Source of the DNA: Acanthacorydalis orientalis
Lineage: Eukaryota > Arthropoda > Insecta > Megaloptera > Corydalidae
Length of the DNA stretch: 64,000 nt
Assembly (NCBI GenBank): GCA_034766995.1
Contig: CM068314.1
Location: forward strand, 35,426,708-35,490,707
Direction of reading: 5' to 3'
Of this stretch, positions 1 to 11,342 are shown piece after piece. The notes beneath the pieces are model-generated. The model worked only from the letters and a program-made list of their open reading frames with translations. It was not told where the DNA came from and did not search any database. A program made the position numbers and the translations under genes. Positions within the stretch are counted from its first letter, which is position 1; every line of letters begins with the position of its first letter.

Positions 1-676
1 ATGGACATTCATTGAATCGCTTCACTTATATTGTCAAAACTATTAAGTCATAGTAAATTTAAAATGAATTTAAACCCAGTACTGTACCTATATTAACAGA
101 ATCTGGCCAATTCAATATAAAACGAAACAATGAAATTGATGAATTGTAACACGAGATGAAATATATCGCATGTCGCACAGATAACGTGTACCAACACATA
201 TTTTTGTGTTGTATATTAAGTGTAACACAACATTCATATGCGTGTGTTTGTAAATGTATAAATCAAGTATCGAAAGCAAAAAAAGGAACGCGCGCACACA
301 CACTGTGTGGAGGTCATCTTGTGTCGCATATTTATCGGGTCATCGACCATTCGTACACAATTGTTGTGTATTTGTTTACCGCTAACTGTGCTATCATTTG
401 CAAATTGTGTTCGGAAAAAATGGTTTTTTATGTAAATGTGAAGAATTCTCTAAAAAATTCTTTTATTTTGCTGAAAAATTTACTGATACATGCCGTATAG
501 GAATACTATTTTTTCCCCAGTGAATTGTTATATAATACTGACAGATATAAATCATGTCTGATGTGAATAATGAAATGAAAGATTTCCGCGAAGTTTTTTA
601 AACTCTTTAGAATCAATATCCGTAAAATACTGACATAATTTTTCAAACACAAAAATCAATAAATAAATATTTTTAT
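1..676. other. AT-rich non-coding stretch, left edge
   Basis: No gene is recognised here. A 114-codon open frame on the plus strand (156-500) has no recognisable motif and its composition is that expected by chance. Bases 285-360 are slightly richer in CpG and CA than the surroundings. Confidence 0.5.
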
Positions 677-742
<66 letters not shown>

Positions 743-766
743 CATATATATGTATATATATATATA
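677..766. repeat. Compound (CA)n(TA)n microsatellite
   Basis: A short CA run passes directly into a long TA run, followed by TACATA/TATGTA variants. Confidence 0.95.
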
Positions 767-1074
767 AGATTTTAAGACTATTTGAATATTTCAATAGAAA
801 TAATTGGGTTATTTTAAAATTATAACACAAAAATAAAACTGTTTTTTTTCGAAATAACAAAAATATACACTGTTGGCTTATACTGTCATTCACGAAATTC
901 ATCAACATCCTATTGATTTATCTGTTAAGGTGCGACTAATTGTTGCTGTAAATATTGATTTATTTAAACGCAGCTGAATAAAAAAAATAGTTTAATTTTA
1001 TTGCTTTAATCCAGTGTTTGTCAAAAATATAGTTCAGTGTGAATTAACTAAAAAAATATTTATTTCTGTTTAAT
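767..1074. other. AT-rich spacer, nothing recognised
   Basis: Only homopolymer-rich AT sequence is visible between the microsatellite and the MITE-like element that follows. Confidence 0.5.
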
Positions 1075-1328
1075 ATACTTTTAGAGCTGCAAAATAGTTC
1101 TGACATTGTGGTGAAATTCACTTTCACAAATGAATTCTATTTTCATCTCATAAACCATACTAACATTTTTCTAAACAAAAATATTCAATAAATTATTATT
1201 GATTATATTTGATTGTCGCTTATGAGCATTTCGATGAAAATGCCATCATCCTTAGAGCGCCAAGTTACAGAAAAAATTGGTGTGGTTTGAGGAGTGTAAA
1301 AAAAGTCATTTGTGAAATACTTTTAGAG
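1075..1328. mobile_element. MITE-like element, family copy A
   Basis: A partly inverted-repeat element. The left end carries TTCACTTTCACAAATGAATT and then a TCATAAACCA block. The right end, read on the minus strand, carries TTCACAAATGAC, a T-run and CTCAAACCACACC, so the ends are imperfect inverted repeats. Just inside the left end lies ATATTCAATAAATTATTATT, which is shared with three other loci in this window (near 26.5, 45.9 and 60.3 kb). The internal motif GCTTATGAGCA...CATCATCC recurs at the 26.6-kb copy. The element is bracketed by an exact 12-bp direct repeat, ATACTTTTAGAG (1075-1086 and 1317-1328), which may be a target duplication. No coding capacity is seen. The family name is unknown to me; the minus-strand half is shorter than the plus-strand half. 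Confidence 0.6.
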
Positions 1329-2960
1329 ATTTATAATTTTTTTAAGAATGATTTTTAGAAGGCATGTGGTAGATTTATTTATTTTATTTGATCATATTTT
1401 TCATTCATTTAGAAAGTTTAAAATATAAGAATAACATTTAAAAAATACATCACAAAGGAACTATTATATTCAAAGAATGCTATATGAACTAATTTATGGA
1501 AAATGAAAAGGGTCAGTTTTGTGACATTTGTAAAGAAGGTAAAATAAAACAATTCATTTTTTTATTTCAAATCAGCAGTCATACTCTTCTTTCTTGTAAA
1601 TCTTTTTCACTCAATTCAGCCAACTATTTATTCATGTTTGTTGCTATTTCATTTTTTCAATTATCGTTTTAGTTACTTAATATTTGTGTTATATATTTTT
1701 TATTATATATTGATAAAAATTTAATTTATTTTGCGCTACTTTTGACACAGCAATATTATTAAAACTATCCCCAAATTATTTTTAAAAAAGGATGCACCAG
1801 TAAGACTGAGCATTTGAAAAAAAGTATGTTATTATTGCAAGTGTAAGAAACCTTGATTTAATCTGCTATATAAATAAATCGATATTAAACACGAAATTAA
1901 ACAAAAAAAATTGTCAAAAGTAAAATATATTGAAAATTGCAAACTTTTGTTAGTCAAATTTCTGATTTACAATAATAAAGACGTTATTGTACAAATAAGT
2001 TTAACGATATTTAAAAAAATATTTATTTCTTTTTTGGTTAAATAAATATATTAGTTATAAATTTTTTTCTTCTTAAATCGCTGTATTTGAAAATTACTAT
2101 ATTTAATATAAAAAAAGTGATTGTTATGTCCGAATCCTAGAAAATTCGTTTGTGTTAATTTCTTATACTACCGGTTTTGGTTTAATTATTTTTAAATAAA
2201 TTTTATTTTTATGTTCTTTCAAATAAATGAAACTAAAAAATCAAACTCTATCTAAAGATGACGAAATTCGAAAGTAGAGGTAAAAGAGACAAACTTCATT
2301 GATTTGCACATAGCAATTATAAGTAACTGATATACAGAAAGTCAATAGGACAAAGATAATACAAGAAATTGAAATATTATTACTTATATGTCATTAATAG
2401 AACACAATTGAATTGTATATTATACTTTAGTATACTATAATATTTAAAATATACGCATAAAACTTAGATTTTTTAAAAAAAAAATAAAATAAGTATTTTT
2501 ATCGGTCATATCACAAATTAATAACGTATTGATAAAATGTAATTGTTTAACTTTAAAAGAAGATATAAAGTATTTTACAATACAATTGATCAATCTTAGA
2601 GAATAATTAATACAGATATTAAAATAAAAAGAAGTAATATGAAAGTGAAAAAGATATATACTGAAATATGGGAAAACGATCAAAGATTAATTGATATCAA
2701 ATTATTAAAGAAACATATAAAACAGGATAACAATCTAATTTTACTCTAAATAAAACAACTTTAGTCATGAAAAAAATACACGAAAGAAAGAAAACTATGT
2801 TGTAATTTAAAAAAAACTCATGAAACTTTCACAAACCATTCTAAAAAGTAACAGCTATCAAATAACATACTAAACTGAAGACATGTTTTTATTTTTAGTC
2901 TATAAAATGCACCCGCAATAAAAACAAAACTATTTAGAAACGAAACTACACAAAAGCTTT
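1329..2960. other. AT-rich non-coding stretch
   Basis: No gene, RNA or mobile element is recognised. The 79-codon minus-strand frame at 2444-2683 is rich in Phe, Ile, Asn and Lys and looks like a chance frame. Confidence 0.5.
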
Positions 2961-3240
2961 AAAATTACCTTCGACTCGTAGTCAGTGCTGGTCCCTGACC
3001 TCGTCAGCTTTGAAAATAACATTCGGCGCATGGCAGTGTAAGCACGCAAGCCACTTTCCCTCCCGTGTCCACCTGTACCACTGACAAATGTTACAGTACT
3101 AGCTCGTGTTACGTGTTTGCCACGTGGTCAACAACTACCTATAGGCCGCAGACGTACGACAAACCCTCGTATTATGCACCCCATACAAACGAAATGCAGT
3201 CAACCCTCGTCATTGCATGTCATTATGAAAATTGGTTAGA
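2960..3240. promoter_or_regulatory. GC-elevated island with E-box
   Basis: This stretch contrasts sharply with its AT-rich flanks and contains several CpGs and a palindromic CACGTG at 3121-3126. Together with the candidate minus-strand first exon at its left end it could be a promoter. The opposite-strand frame at 3065-3250 (61 codons) is not recognisable. Confidence 0.35.
2969..3031 (-). CDS. Putative first coding exon (minus strand)
   Basis: On the minus strand an ATG at 3031 in good context (G at -3) opens a 21-codon frame. It reads MRRMLFSK, then LTRSGTSTDYESK, and stops being exonic at a donor-like GAAG|GTAATT (GT at 2968-2967, phase 0). A second Met is codon 4. The Ser/Thr/Arg-rich text is unlike the Ile/Asn/Lys-rich chance frames of the window. 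The frame stays open upstream of the ATG back to about 3132, so the exon could also be internal. It lies in a CpG-richer island (2960-3240) that holds a CACGTG E-box at 3121-3126, as a promoter would. I do not recognise the protein. Without a partner exon or transcript this is a prediction from composition and one splice signal. Confidence 0.3.
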
Positions 3241-3249
3241 TTGTTTATG

Positions 3250-4113
3250 ATGGTTTTTTATGTTATTAATTTAGTGTTGTTGATACGTCGAATGACATTT
3301 AGTTTAATGTGAGCGATAAATGAATTTGGGGAGTGTATATCACTAGAAAATGGTTAAAATAGCACACTATAAATTTTAATGTAGCGAATCATTTACATTA
3401 ATAAACATTTATATAGAAATCAATTCTTTACATAGATACATACATACGTACATACATACATATATAACGATAGCTGTAAGTTTACAGGAGAAGAAAAGAG
3501 AATGAATATTCAAAAATATGCTTGTATGCAACTTTATATCAATTGTTTATTATTTCCGCACAATACGTAACAGTACTCCATAAAATAAATTTATGCATAG
3601 AGTAAAACCTTCGTATAACAAACTCTTGTACAACCAAATTCCGTATATAAAGAAGAATAATTGCTTGCAATAGCTTCGGCTTTATATTGTCTGTTAATTC
3701 TTTAAAACGAAACAGAATATAAGTTTATATAAGAAGTTCTATTGTCTCTATCTATCTTTATATATATATAAAGCCGAACCACATATTAATATATCAAATC
3801 GAGTATGGAATTATTATGTCGATAATACATTTTACCTTTAAAGGTAAAGAAACGAAACGCCCTAAGACCTCAATAACTAACTAACTAAAGGCAAAGAATA
3901 TATCGAATGTATATAAGTAAATCAATTTATTTTAAAATATATTCAACATCTGATTCATTATTTTCAAAACATATAACACTCCTAAGAACCATGGTTAATA
4001 TACGAACAGGCTTTTTTGTTTTCATTTGATTCCTGAGACTTCCCACAAATAAATTTTTTATGGACTTCAAATTTCGTGATTTTTATTGGTATACAGTATT
4101 CTTAATACGTTCT
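3250..4113. other. AT-rich non-coding stretch
   Basis: Nothing is recognised apart from a short (TACA)n run near 3436-3465. Confidence 0.5.
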
Positions 4114-4121
4114 CATATAGT
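4114..4121. repeat. hAT target-site duplication, left
   Basis: CATATAGT, identical to 4798-4805 on the other side of the element. Confidence 0.8.
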
Positions 4122-4501
4122 AGAGATGGGTCAACTTTTCTGATCGCGGGCCACACGGGCTTCTGTAAAGTCTCTAGCGGGCCGCATGTAAAAAAATGTT
4201 TTTACTTTTCGATACATGAGGTACTCATAGTGGAGGAAAATATTGCGATCATCCCGGAAACCATCTTTCTATTTTCAACGAAAATTCACGGCCACTCTCT
4301 ACCACTGCCATTGCCCGCAAATCCGTTACCCCCCAATAGATTACATACTCAAAATAGTATCGGAAATTCGAGTGGGATATACTACAGATTTTTTAGAGGG
4401 TGGGGAGAGCTTTAGCGTACAAAATCTAAGTTTGATAAATAAAAATCACTATTTTCCATACAAGAATACGTTTGTTTATTAATCTCACAAAAAATGTATT
4501 T

Positions 4502-4571
<70 letters not shown>

Positions 4572-4797
4572 CAATATAATTTTTAATGAAATTAAACATC
4601 GATATTACGAATGAAATGCTGCATACGACCAAAATACTATATTAAGGCAGAGGCTCACAATCACTACGTTATTGTAGGATTTGATGGAAGAGGAACTTGT
4701 TGCTTCTTTATATAAGTTAATATTTTTGTGGTAAAATTAAAAAAAAAATCTTACACTTGTGTACGTGGTCCACGTACCATAGTTTATCCACCCTTGC
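4122..4797. mobile_element. Non-autonomous hAT element (676 bp)
   Basis: The left end reads AGAGATGGGTCAAC followed by CGCGGGCCAC. The right end, read on the minus strand, is GGGTGGATAAACTATGG followed by GTGGACCAC. Both match the usual hAT terminal style (TGGNCAAACT...CGNGGNCCAC). The element is flanked by an exact 8-bp direct repeat, CATATAGT, at 4114-4121 and 4798-4805, the duplication length typical of hAT insertion. The first two bases of the right end do not pair with the left end, so one border may be off by one or two bases. The interior has no transposase and includes a (TA)n tract. Short frames at 4086-4415 and 4737-4943 overlap the ends and are not genes. Confidence 0.82.
4501..4570. 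repeat. (TA)n microsatellite inside the hAT element
   Basis: A TACATACA lead-in is followed by about 28 uninterrupted TA units. It lies within the 676-bp hAT copy, so the tract either travelled with it or grew after insertion. Confidence 0.95.
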
Positions 4798-4805
4798 CAT
4801 ATAGT
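4798..4805. repeat. hAT target-site duplication, right
   Basis: CATATAGT, identical to 4114-4121. Confidence 0.8.
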
Positions 4806-6690
4806 ATAATCGCATGAAGTAAATAATGGCAATTGAGGTAAACATTCAATTGTGTCAAGACATTCTGTGCATATAAAGAATATTGAAAGCAGATTCATAA
4901 TCTGTATATCCATAATGTGGTGGGGCATAATCTTATTGCGCAAATTTAGATGAGTTTAGTTCAGGCAGCACTGTTTTACGTTAGAGACGAAGAAAATTTT
5001 CAAACAGTGACAATATCCTCAAAATATCCTTCATCTTTAATTCTTACTTTACAGAGATTGTCATAATATCTCATACGGATTCTTATCACTCCAGTAAACA
5101 CAATTATATCAGTTGATATTCATTTATATTAAAAGCAGCTTCATCATTATATCTTCGTGAATAAGATGTTATTTACTACACCATTAGGTTTTCGCTATTT
5201 ATTTAAAAATTCAAAAATGGTCTTACTTTAAAATCAAAATTATTTAGAAAGATATTTAATTTATTCTCTCCCGACAGCAAATAATTTTTCGTACATCATC
5301 GAATGATAACATAAAATTTAATGTTTATCGATGAATAGAGGAGTAATTCTATATAACATTTTAATATTTCATAAATTTTATTATTCGGAAAAAATATGAA
5401 TGGAACTAGCTATAAATTTCATTTATAAAAATAGTATAAAAAAAGTGACATTAGCATCAAATAATTTTTCTACTTAATAATTTATTTCAAATGTTAGTAT
5501 AACAAAATTCATTGAAAAGAACAAACTGATTTAAGCATAATAATCTAGCAAAAGACAAATGGTTTTTTTAAATGTAATTAGCACTCTTTAATAAAATATA
5601 GACTTTAATATTTTTTTTACATTGAAATTAAAACCGTTAGTATATAGACAAATTAGTAAATAAAATATTTTGTATGATAAAGTTTTATCTTCTTACACAA
5701 AATCAACACATTGCATTGCCAAAAGCGATCGGTTTAAATTTTAGAAATTTTCCAATTTGCCATTGTTTTATATACAGCGTATCCCGTCCGTTTTAGTGCA
5801 TGTAATTATAAGAAGGATAAACAATGTACGAGTAAGCAATGTGTAAATGAGATTATAAATGTATTTTTACTACAACAGATTCTCTTCTACTCATAAATTT
5901 AAATCATTATTAAATAAAGTCAAGCTATGTTATATAATACGAAAATGAATAGACAATATGTATAAATACATAGCTTATATACAAATGCTCTCCATACTTC
6001 ATATAAATTACCGACTGAACATTGACAATTTGATTAAAATTTTATAATATCACTTTTTTATTTATAATTCAGTTGTATTTTTTATAAATATGAGTAATAT
6101 AGATTCAAAGACAACTATGTGCCAAATTGTTTTTTAATAGTAGCAGGATTCGTATTTAGATCAATATTCTTTAATGTTAAAAAATGTATTTATATACATC
6201 TATTCGTACATAATCATTCAATTTTCACACAATTGTTCAGCAAGCTTGAAATTTGTGACATTTTATTCAAAAATAATAAAAGCAACTTTTTATCTAAGCT
6301 ACTCAAATAAATATTAATATTATAAATGAATTACTTAATATTTGTTTCTATAGACAGAATTTTTTCATTAAAATGGCTAGCTTTAATTTGTGCTACAATG
6401 CATAAAAAATGTAATTTGAAACATAGGATTTGAATCGCATTTGTTCAATCATTTTAGATTATATATATATATATACACATGTGTGGAACAATGTGTGTGT
6501 GTGTGTACAAGTAAAAGTCACACATAATGAAAAGTTATCTAAAATAGACATTGTAAATAAATAAAATGAATGGCAATTGTCTAAACATCCTTATGAAAAT
6601 GATCCACAAACATCCCCTCAATTAAGTACTAAAACATTGAAAAACAGTCAAATATTGACCAAGCGTTTATAACGACATAACATTCAAGCT
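4806..6690. other. AT-rich non-coding stretch
   Basis: No gene is recognised. ACAGCGTATCCCGT at about 5774-5787, followed by TTTTAGTGCATGTAATTATAAG, vaguely resembles the CAGGGTGTCCCGT ends of some insect transposon remnants, but no second end is visible. A short TA run is present at about 6461-6475 and a TG run at 6493-6506. Confidence 0.4.
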
Positions 6691-6950
6691 TGTTAAACGA
6701 AAGCTTACGTCCATTCAACCCATACACGTTTCCATCTCTGCGCATAGCCGCGACACGATATCGTCCGATGTACATCCACCCTCGGGCAATGCCGACATTG
6801 TACGCTGCACTTGCCACGAAGACATTGTGACTCATACATCATGAACGGGGTTACTGGTTTTTCAGGGCCTATGGCATTGTGACAAACAGCGCTACAACAC
6901 CCTACTTTACTATGTTTTTGATGCACTCTTGCTCAACCTGCTATAAGGTA
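6690..6950. other. GC-elevated island with open frames, possible exon
   Basis: Composition is close to 45% GC by eye. On the plus strand an acceptor-like GGTTTTTCAG (AG at 6864-6865) and a donor-like TATAAG|GTATTG (GT at 6948-6949) enclose 82 nt. That segment is open for 27 codons when read with one leading base (AYGIVTNSATTPYF...). A second plus frame is open until its last codon. The minus strand has two overlapping frames, one Cys-rich (6705-6926) and one reading MSHNVFVASAAYNVGIARG (6629-6835). No known domain is recognised. It may be an exon, a broken gene or a regulatory island. Confidence 0.3.
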
Positions 6951-7123
6951 TTGTTTAATCGATCGTTATGCGATAATCGTGTTAAAAGAAGGTTCCAGAT
7001 ATAGCAGTCAATTGGAAAAATATTTATCTGTCAATTTAATATACTTTTTACAGATTTATAATCTTCTTCAATATTAAAAAAGTATAAGATTCATTTATAT
7101 TCTTGATCTTTTTTGTACATTAA

Positions 7124-7126
<3 letters not shown>

Positions 7127-7182
<56 letters not shown>
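7127..7182. repeat. (TA)n microsatellite
   Basis: About 28 uninterrupted TA units. Confidence 0.97.
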
Positions 7183-7185
<3 letters not shown>

Positions 7186-7596
7186 CTTTAATTTTTAAAT
7201 ACACAAAATAATTAATAACAAATCATAAATAAGTTAATACTATTTATGTTAATGACAATTTATTCTTTTTTCTTTTAAAACTTCAGTACAACATTGTAAT
7301 ATTATTATACTGATTTAGATTGTTAGTTTGTTGAACTTTTTATTGAATTATATATTATTGTTAAAAAAAGAGAATGAGTTCCAATAAAGATTTCATATTG
7401 TAACTTAATATTAATTGTTTCTAAAATCTAATCTAATACATATTTAAATACTGAATACAGTTTATTTATTTATTCATTTCTATTCGTATATTATAATTAA
7501 TTGAATTTTATTATAAATAATATTGATTCATGAATTATTTATTGTGTTAAATCATACTTGTACTCACGTGAAAATCAAAAATGTATCAAATAAATC

Positions 7597-7597
<1 letters not shown>

Positions 7598-7639
<42 letters not shown>
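7598..7639. repeat. (TA)n microsatellite
   Basis: About 21 TA units. Confidence 0.97.
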
Positions 7640-7640
<1 letters not shown>

Positions 7641-8538
7641 TAGATTAACAAATGAAAGTCTCATACATTCCAAAAGTGTATGATTTGTATTACACAGATT
7701 ATATTTTCTTTCAAATTTTATAATGCGTGTTTTTTTTAATAAATACGTAGAACATCAACTGAAAATAGTTTAACGTTGTAATTTTAATTGTTTGACGAAA
7801 TATTTATATTTTTACCAATTTAAAAAAACAGAATAGTTGTATAATCGCTTATGTATTTATTGATGACAGTGTCAACATAGTAAAAAAATACTATCGTGCC
7901 AAAGTCAATATTTTGATATAAATAGATTGGTACTGTCCGATAATTGACAATTTTCAAGCATTTTATCAGTCGCTTTAGAATATAAAGTAAAACGTTTTTA
8001 GTAATATGCAAATTTTCAATTATAATTAGCTCATAATTAAAATAAATGTCTTAAATCATAATCTCGATTAAATTAATTTAAAAACCTTGTCATAATATCT
8101 AATAAGCATTTATTTCAAGACATTATTTATAAAATTGGTCCTTTATGCTTAAACATATCACATTTGCATATTCAATTCATTTATAATTGACATTCGTGTC
8201 ATTCGTCAATATTTACTTCTATAATTAAGAATAAAATTTATAAACAGCAATTAAAAAAATCTATAAAACAAAAAATAATTGAAATACCTTAATTAAAATC
8301 ATAATAAAACCTTAATATATACAGAAGTGGTCTCTTATGAATGAGCTAATTATTTTTTTTCTCTCGTGTTGAATCAAATGTTTAGAGATTCTGAAGAGAA
8401 GGCGTTGCCGTCCATAAAAATAACTTTTTAGAAGGTGAAATGTGACTTTCTTTGATAGTTTTAAATCAACTTCTATATTTTTGGCTTTAACAAAAGAAAC
8501 GAATGTTTACAATTTTGTGATACATATGTGTATTTATG

Positions 8539-8561
8539 TATATATATATATATATATATAT
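8539..8561. repeat. Short (TA)n microsatellite
   Basis: About 11 TA units, followed by a G-rich GTGGTGGGGGAG. Confidence 0.9.
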
Positions 8562-8639
8562 GTGGTGGGGGAGTGTATGTTATGATCGTATGCAATTGTG
8601 TATGTCTGTATATGTAAACAAAGATAAACAAAGGAAAAA

Positions 8640-9290
8640 CAAAGACAAGAGCACATTACATCCCTAAAACACTGTGATTCTGTCTATCTCTTTCTCATAC
8701 ACATCCGACATATCTACACTTATCTCATGGGACAAACACGTCAACATGGAATCGTCGGCTGGCACGTAACCATAGCAACCCCCCAGTGCAGGCATGCAGT
8801 CGTCCGACGTCGAGGGTAGTTGCATCCGCGTCTCGACGGCTTGCACCATCACAGTCGAGCGTCGCGGCGCCTTCCTTCCTCCGCACTGTTCCCGAATGTG
8901 CCCGAAACCCATTTACCGTACCATTCAGTACAATATACGTACAAGTGCACGCCACACTGGCGTCGTCGTTTACTTTCTGTCTAGTTTTAGTAACCCTCGA
9001 AGTTGTCGCCCTCATAGAATGGTGTTAGGAACCCTGGATAGGTATCCGTCCATTACCTACTACTCTTTTTCCTGCTTGCAAAAGGGGCCTTAACAACGTG
9101 TACAAGGAAATACGCAGTACAGCCACGATAAAAGATACTGAAGCAGACGCCGAAATCGATTTACTTGTAGACGTACTTTCATTTCTTCTCGCAATTATAT
9201 TACATTTAGTTCTCCAAACAGCATAAAACACATTTTGGTCAACAACAAATCTAAAACGAATCTTATGCATTAGTCGAACTTTTTGTACAA
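8640..9290. promoter_or_regulatory. CpG-rich island with an RFX X-box
   Basis: This is one of the most GC- and CpG-rich parts of the window. Four overlapping open frames of 80-99 codons lie on both strands, which reflects the lower stop-codon density rather than four genes. None shows a recognisable domain. The 81-codon minus frame 9025-9270 has a Ser/Thr-rich centre. The perfect X-box at 8766-8779 suggests a promoter or enhancer of a gene controlled by an RFX factor. Confidence 0.45.
8766..8779. promoter_or_regulatory. RFX X-box motif
   Basis: GTAACCATAGCAAC fits the X-box consensus RTNRCC-N(0-3)-RGYAAC in all twelve constrained positions. In animals RFX factors bind such sites close to the start of ciliary and sensory-neuron genes. 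No start site can be fixed from the sequence alone. Confidence 0.55.
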
Positions 9291-9328
9291 TAAAAAGGAA
9301 CTATTTTTCTATAAGATAATAGATAGTG

Positions 9329-9332
<4 letters not shown>

Positions 9333-9368
<36 letters not shown>
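9333..9368. repeat. (TA)n microsatellite with TG tail
   Basis: About 17 TA units, followed by TTGTGTGTGT. Confidence 0.95.
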
Positions 9369-9369
<1 letters not shown>

Positions 9370-9371
<2 letters not shown>

Positions 9372-10347
9372 GTGTGTTCATAAATATCTAATAAAAGAGA
9401 ACATGTAATCCATTAATGATATAAAATTAATTTATAGATTTACTTTTTTATTTACAAAAGCAATTAATTGGTTGATTTATATTTAATAAAAAAATAAGAA
9501 TATTATAAAATGTATCGAATTTCTCAAACAATAATTTGTAATTATTCTTTTTATAATGTAATTAACTAAATAAAGTATGCAGAATTTCTAGTCATTAATT
9601 TAAACAAATGTATGTAATAACAAATAGTAAAAATAATACAAATTAAAAATAGTAGAAATAAGTTATTAAGCTAACATAGTAAACATTCAATTTGTATTTT
9701 TTTTTTGTTTTTTTTTTTCAGAAAAAATCCTAAAATTATTTTTAATAAATTGTAATTTATAAATAATTAATTTAAGCGTATTTATAGTAAGTTCTAAATC
9801 TTAAAGAATCGCAAAAATACAACTAATTTGAAATTTTGGCGATATTTCAAATTGTTATTTAATATTTAATTGTTTTAACAAATGTTGATACTTGTAATTA
9901 AAAATTATGAATTATGTTTAATGATTTATCATCGTGTGTTTATTCTTTTTTACATACCATATACACCAATATGCTATTCTGTATCAAAAACAATGAAAGG
10001 TAAAAAAAAAAAATATATATATATTTATTTATTTATTTGTGTGTGCGATTGTGCCTTGAAGTAATTCACTTCTTTTTCTGATATTTTTAAAACGATCATA
10101 TTCGCAACATGTTCGGAATAATTTATATTCTAATGCAATATCCATTTACGAAGAAAATAAATAAATAAACGCGAACAAGATGTTTTGGAATTCATCAATA
10201 TTTAATAAAAGAATACCGAACATTCAATTAATTTCAGTATCACTGTTGCAGACGAATCAAGACAATATAACTGTGACTACTTGATAACTGCAATAATAGA
10301 GAACACAATCGACAATAGCAAGTATGCTTCGATTCGTTCTTCGGTAC

Positions 10348-10401
<54 letters not shown>

Positions 10402-11280
10402 GATAAGGCATCTCTACACAGCCGACAGTGCGTAGACATGGGTGAAAGAGAAACTGACGGTTGAATTTTCCATCCATATATATGATGCGATGGATAATCA
10501 TACAGAATGTTCTCTTTCTGATTCACTCGATGTTCGTACATTCTATGAGTAGAGAAAGTGATCAATATATATAGGGCACTGAGTTACTGTATAGTTTGTT
10601 ACAATTCAACTATATAATACTATAATCTAACAATATGATTAGTGTTATCTATAGTGTAATATTCTAGGGTTTGTCTGGTCTGAAGAAATAATTGCTATAA
10701 AGTTTGTAAAGCATTCATAGATATGAACTAAACTAATATCTAAGCTATTTATATGCTTGAACTTATTTAAATAAATATATCGTCATGGTTATAATTTTAG
10801 TTTGAATATCTTATAAAAATTAAAATCTTCAAACAAACACTTAATATGTTTAAACAAATACATATCATTGAAAATCAATCGTTTTCTTTTCTTTATAAAT
10901 ATCAAAATTTTATAGAAATATACAAGTTATTTTAAAACGCGCACACATTTGTAATGAACATGTTTTATGAGACTAATTTTAAAATCAAAGATTATAAATT
11001 AGAGTTTTAGTATACACATATCACCGTTATCGTTTTCCATTGAGTATAAATATTGGAAATGTATAGTTTAGATTTCAAATTGCATTGTAAAAATCCAGTA
11101 CATATTTACTGTTCAAAACAAATTCTTTATATAACACTTGTTTTTCAATATAAATTAATTCTATGATTTTTATGCCCTAAGTAATAAGATTACAGTTTTT
11201 TTTAAAAAATGACAATTCTATTGAGTTAAATATGTATTAGTAGTAACATTGAAAGATATCACATTAGTGTATTCTATTTT
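9370..11280. other. AT-rich non-coding stretch
   Basis: No gene is recognised. Segment 10400-10560, next to the TA tract, is slightly richer in GC. The minus-strand frames there (10257-10565) run through the microsatellite and are not credible proteins. Confidence 0.5.
10350..10397. repeat. (TA)n microsatellite
   Basis: About 24 TA units. Confidence 0.97.
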
Positions 11281-11303
11281 TAATAATACTTTTTCTGTTA
11301 CAG

Positions 11304-11342
11304 GTGAGTGTACTTGGACTTCTTTTTAAATTCCATCGTTAC
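11304..11342 (+). CDS. Candidate 39-nt exon or recursive-splice exon
   Basis: A strong acceptor (ACTTTTTCTGTTACAG, AG at 11302-11303) is followed at once by GTGAGT (11304-11309), giving the CAG|GTRAGT junction of a recursive-splicing ratchet point. A second donor, GTAAGTGTT, starts at 11343. The 39 nt between are 13 codons and open in frame 1 (VSVLGLLFKFHRY); the other two frames contain stops. This matches the layout of a recursive-splice exon, an acceptor directly followed by a regenerated donor plus a downstream donor used for exon definition. It could equally be a small conventional exon. Either reading implies a plus-strand gene with a long intron across this region. There is no homology evidence. 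Confidence 0.45.

Larger units (their letters stand above)
6955..8638. other. AT-rich non-coding stretch with three microsatellites
   Basis: Apart from the TA tracts listed separately nothing is recognised. The 63-codon minus-strand frame 7820-8011 looks random. Confidence 0.5.

Noticed and set aside
156..500. A 114-codon plus frame at the left edge
   Set aside because: No motif, and amino-acid use as expected from local base composition.
4643..4660. CAGAGGCTCACAATCAC as a second hAT end inside 4122-4797
   Set aside because: No partner repeat or duplication is seen; it is probably internal sequence.
5770..5830. ACAGCGTATCCCGT as a transposon end of the CAGGGTGTCCC type
   Set aside because: Several mismatches and no partner end; left as a note in the stretch entry.
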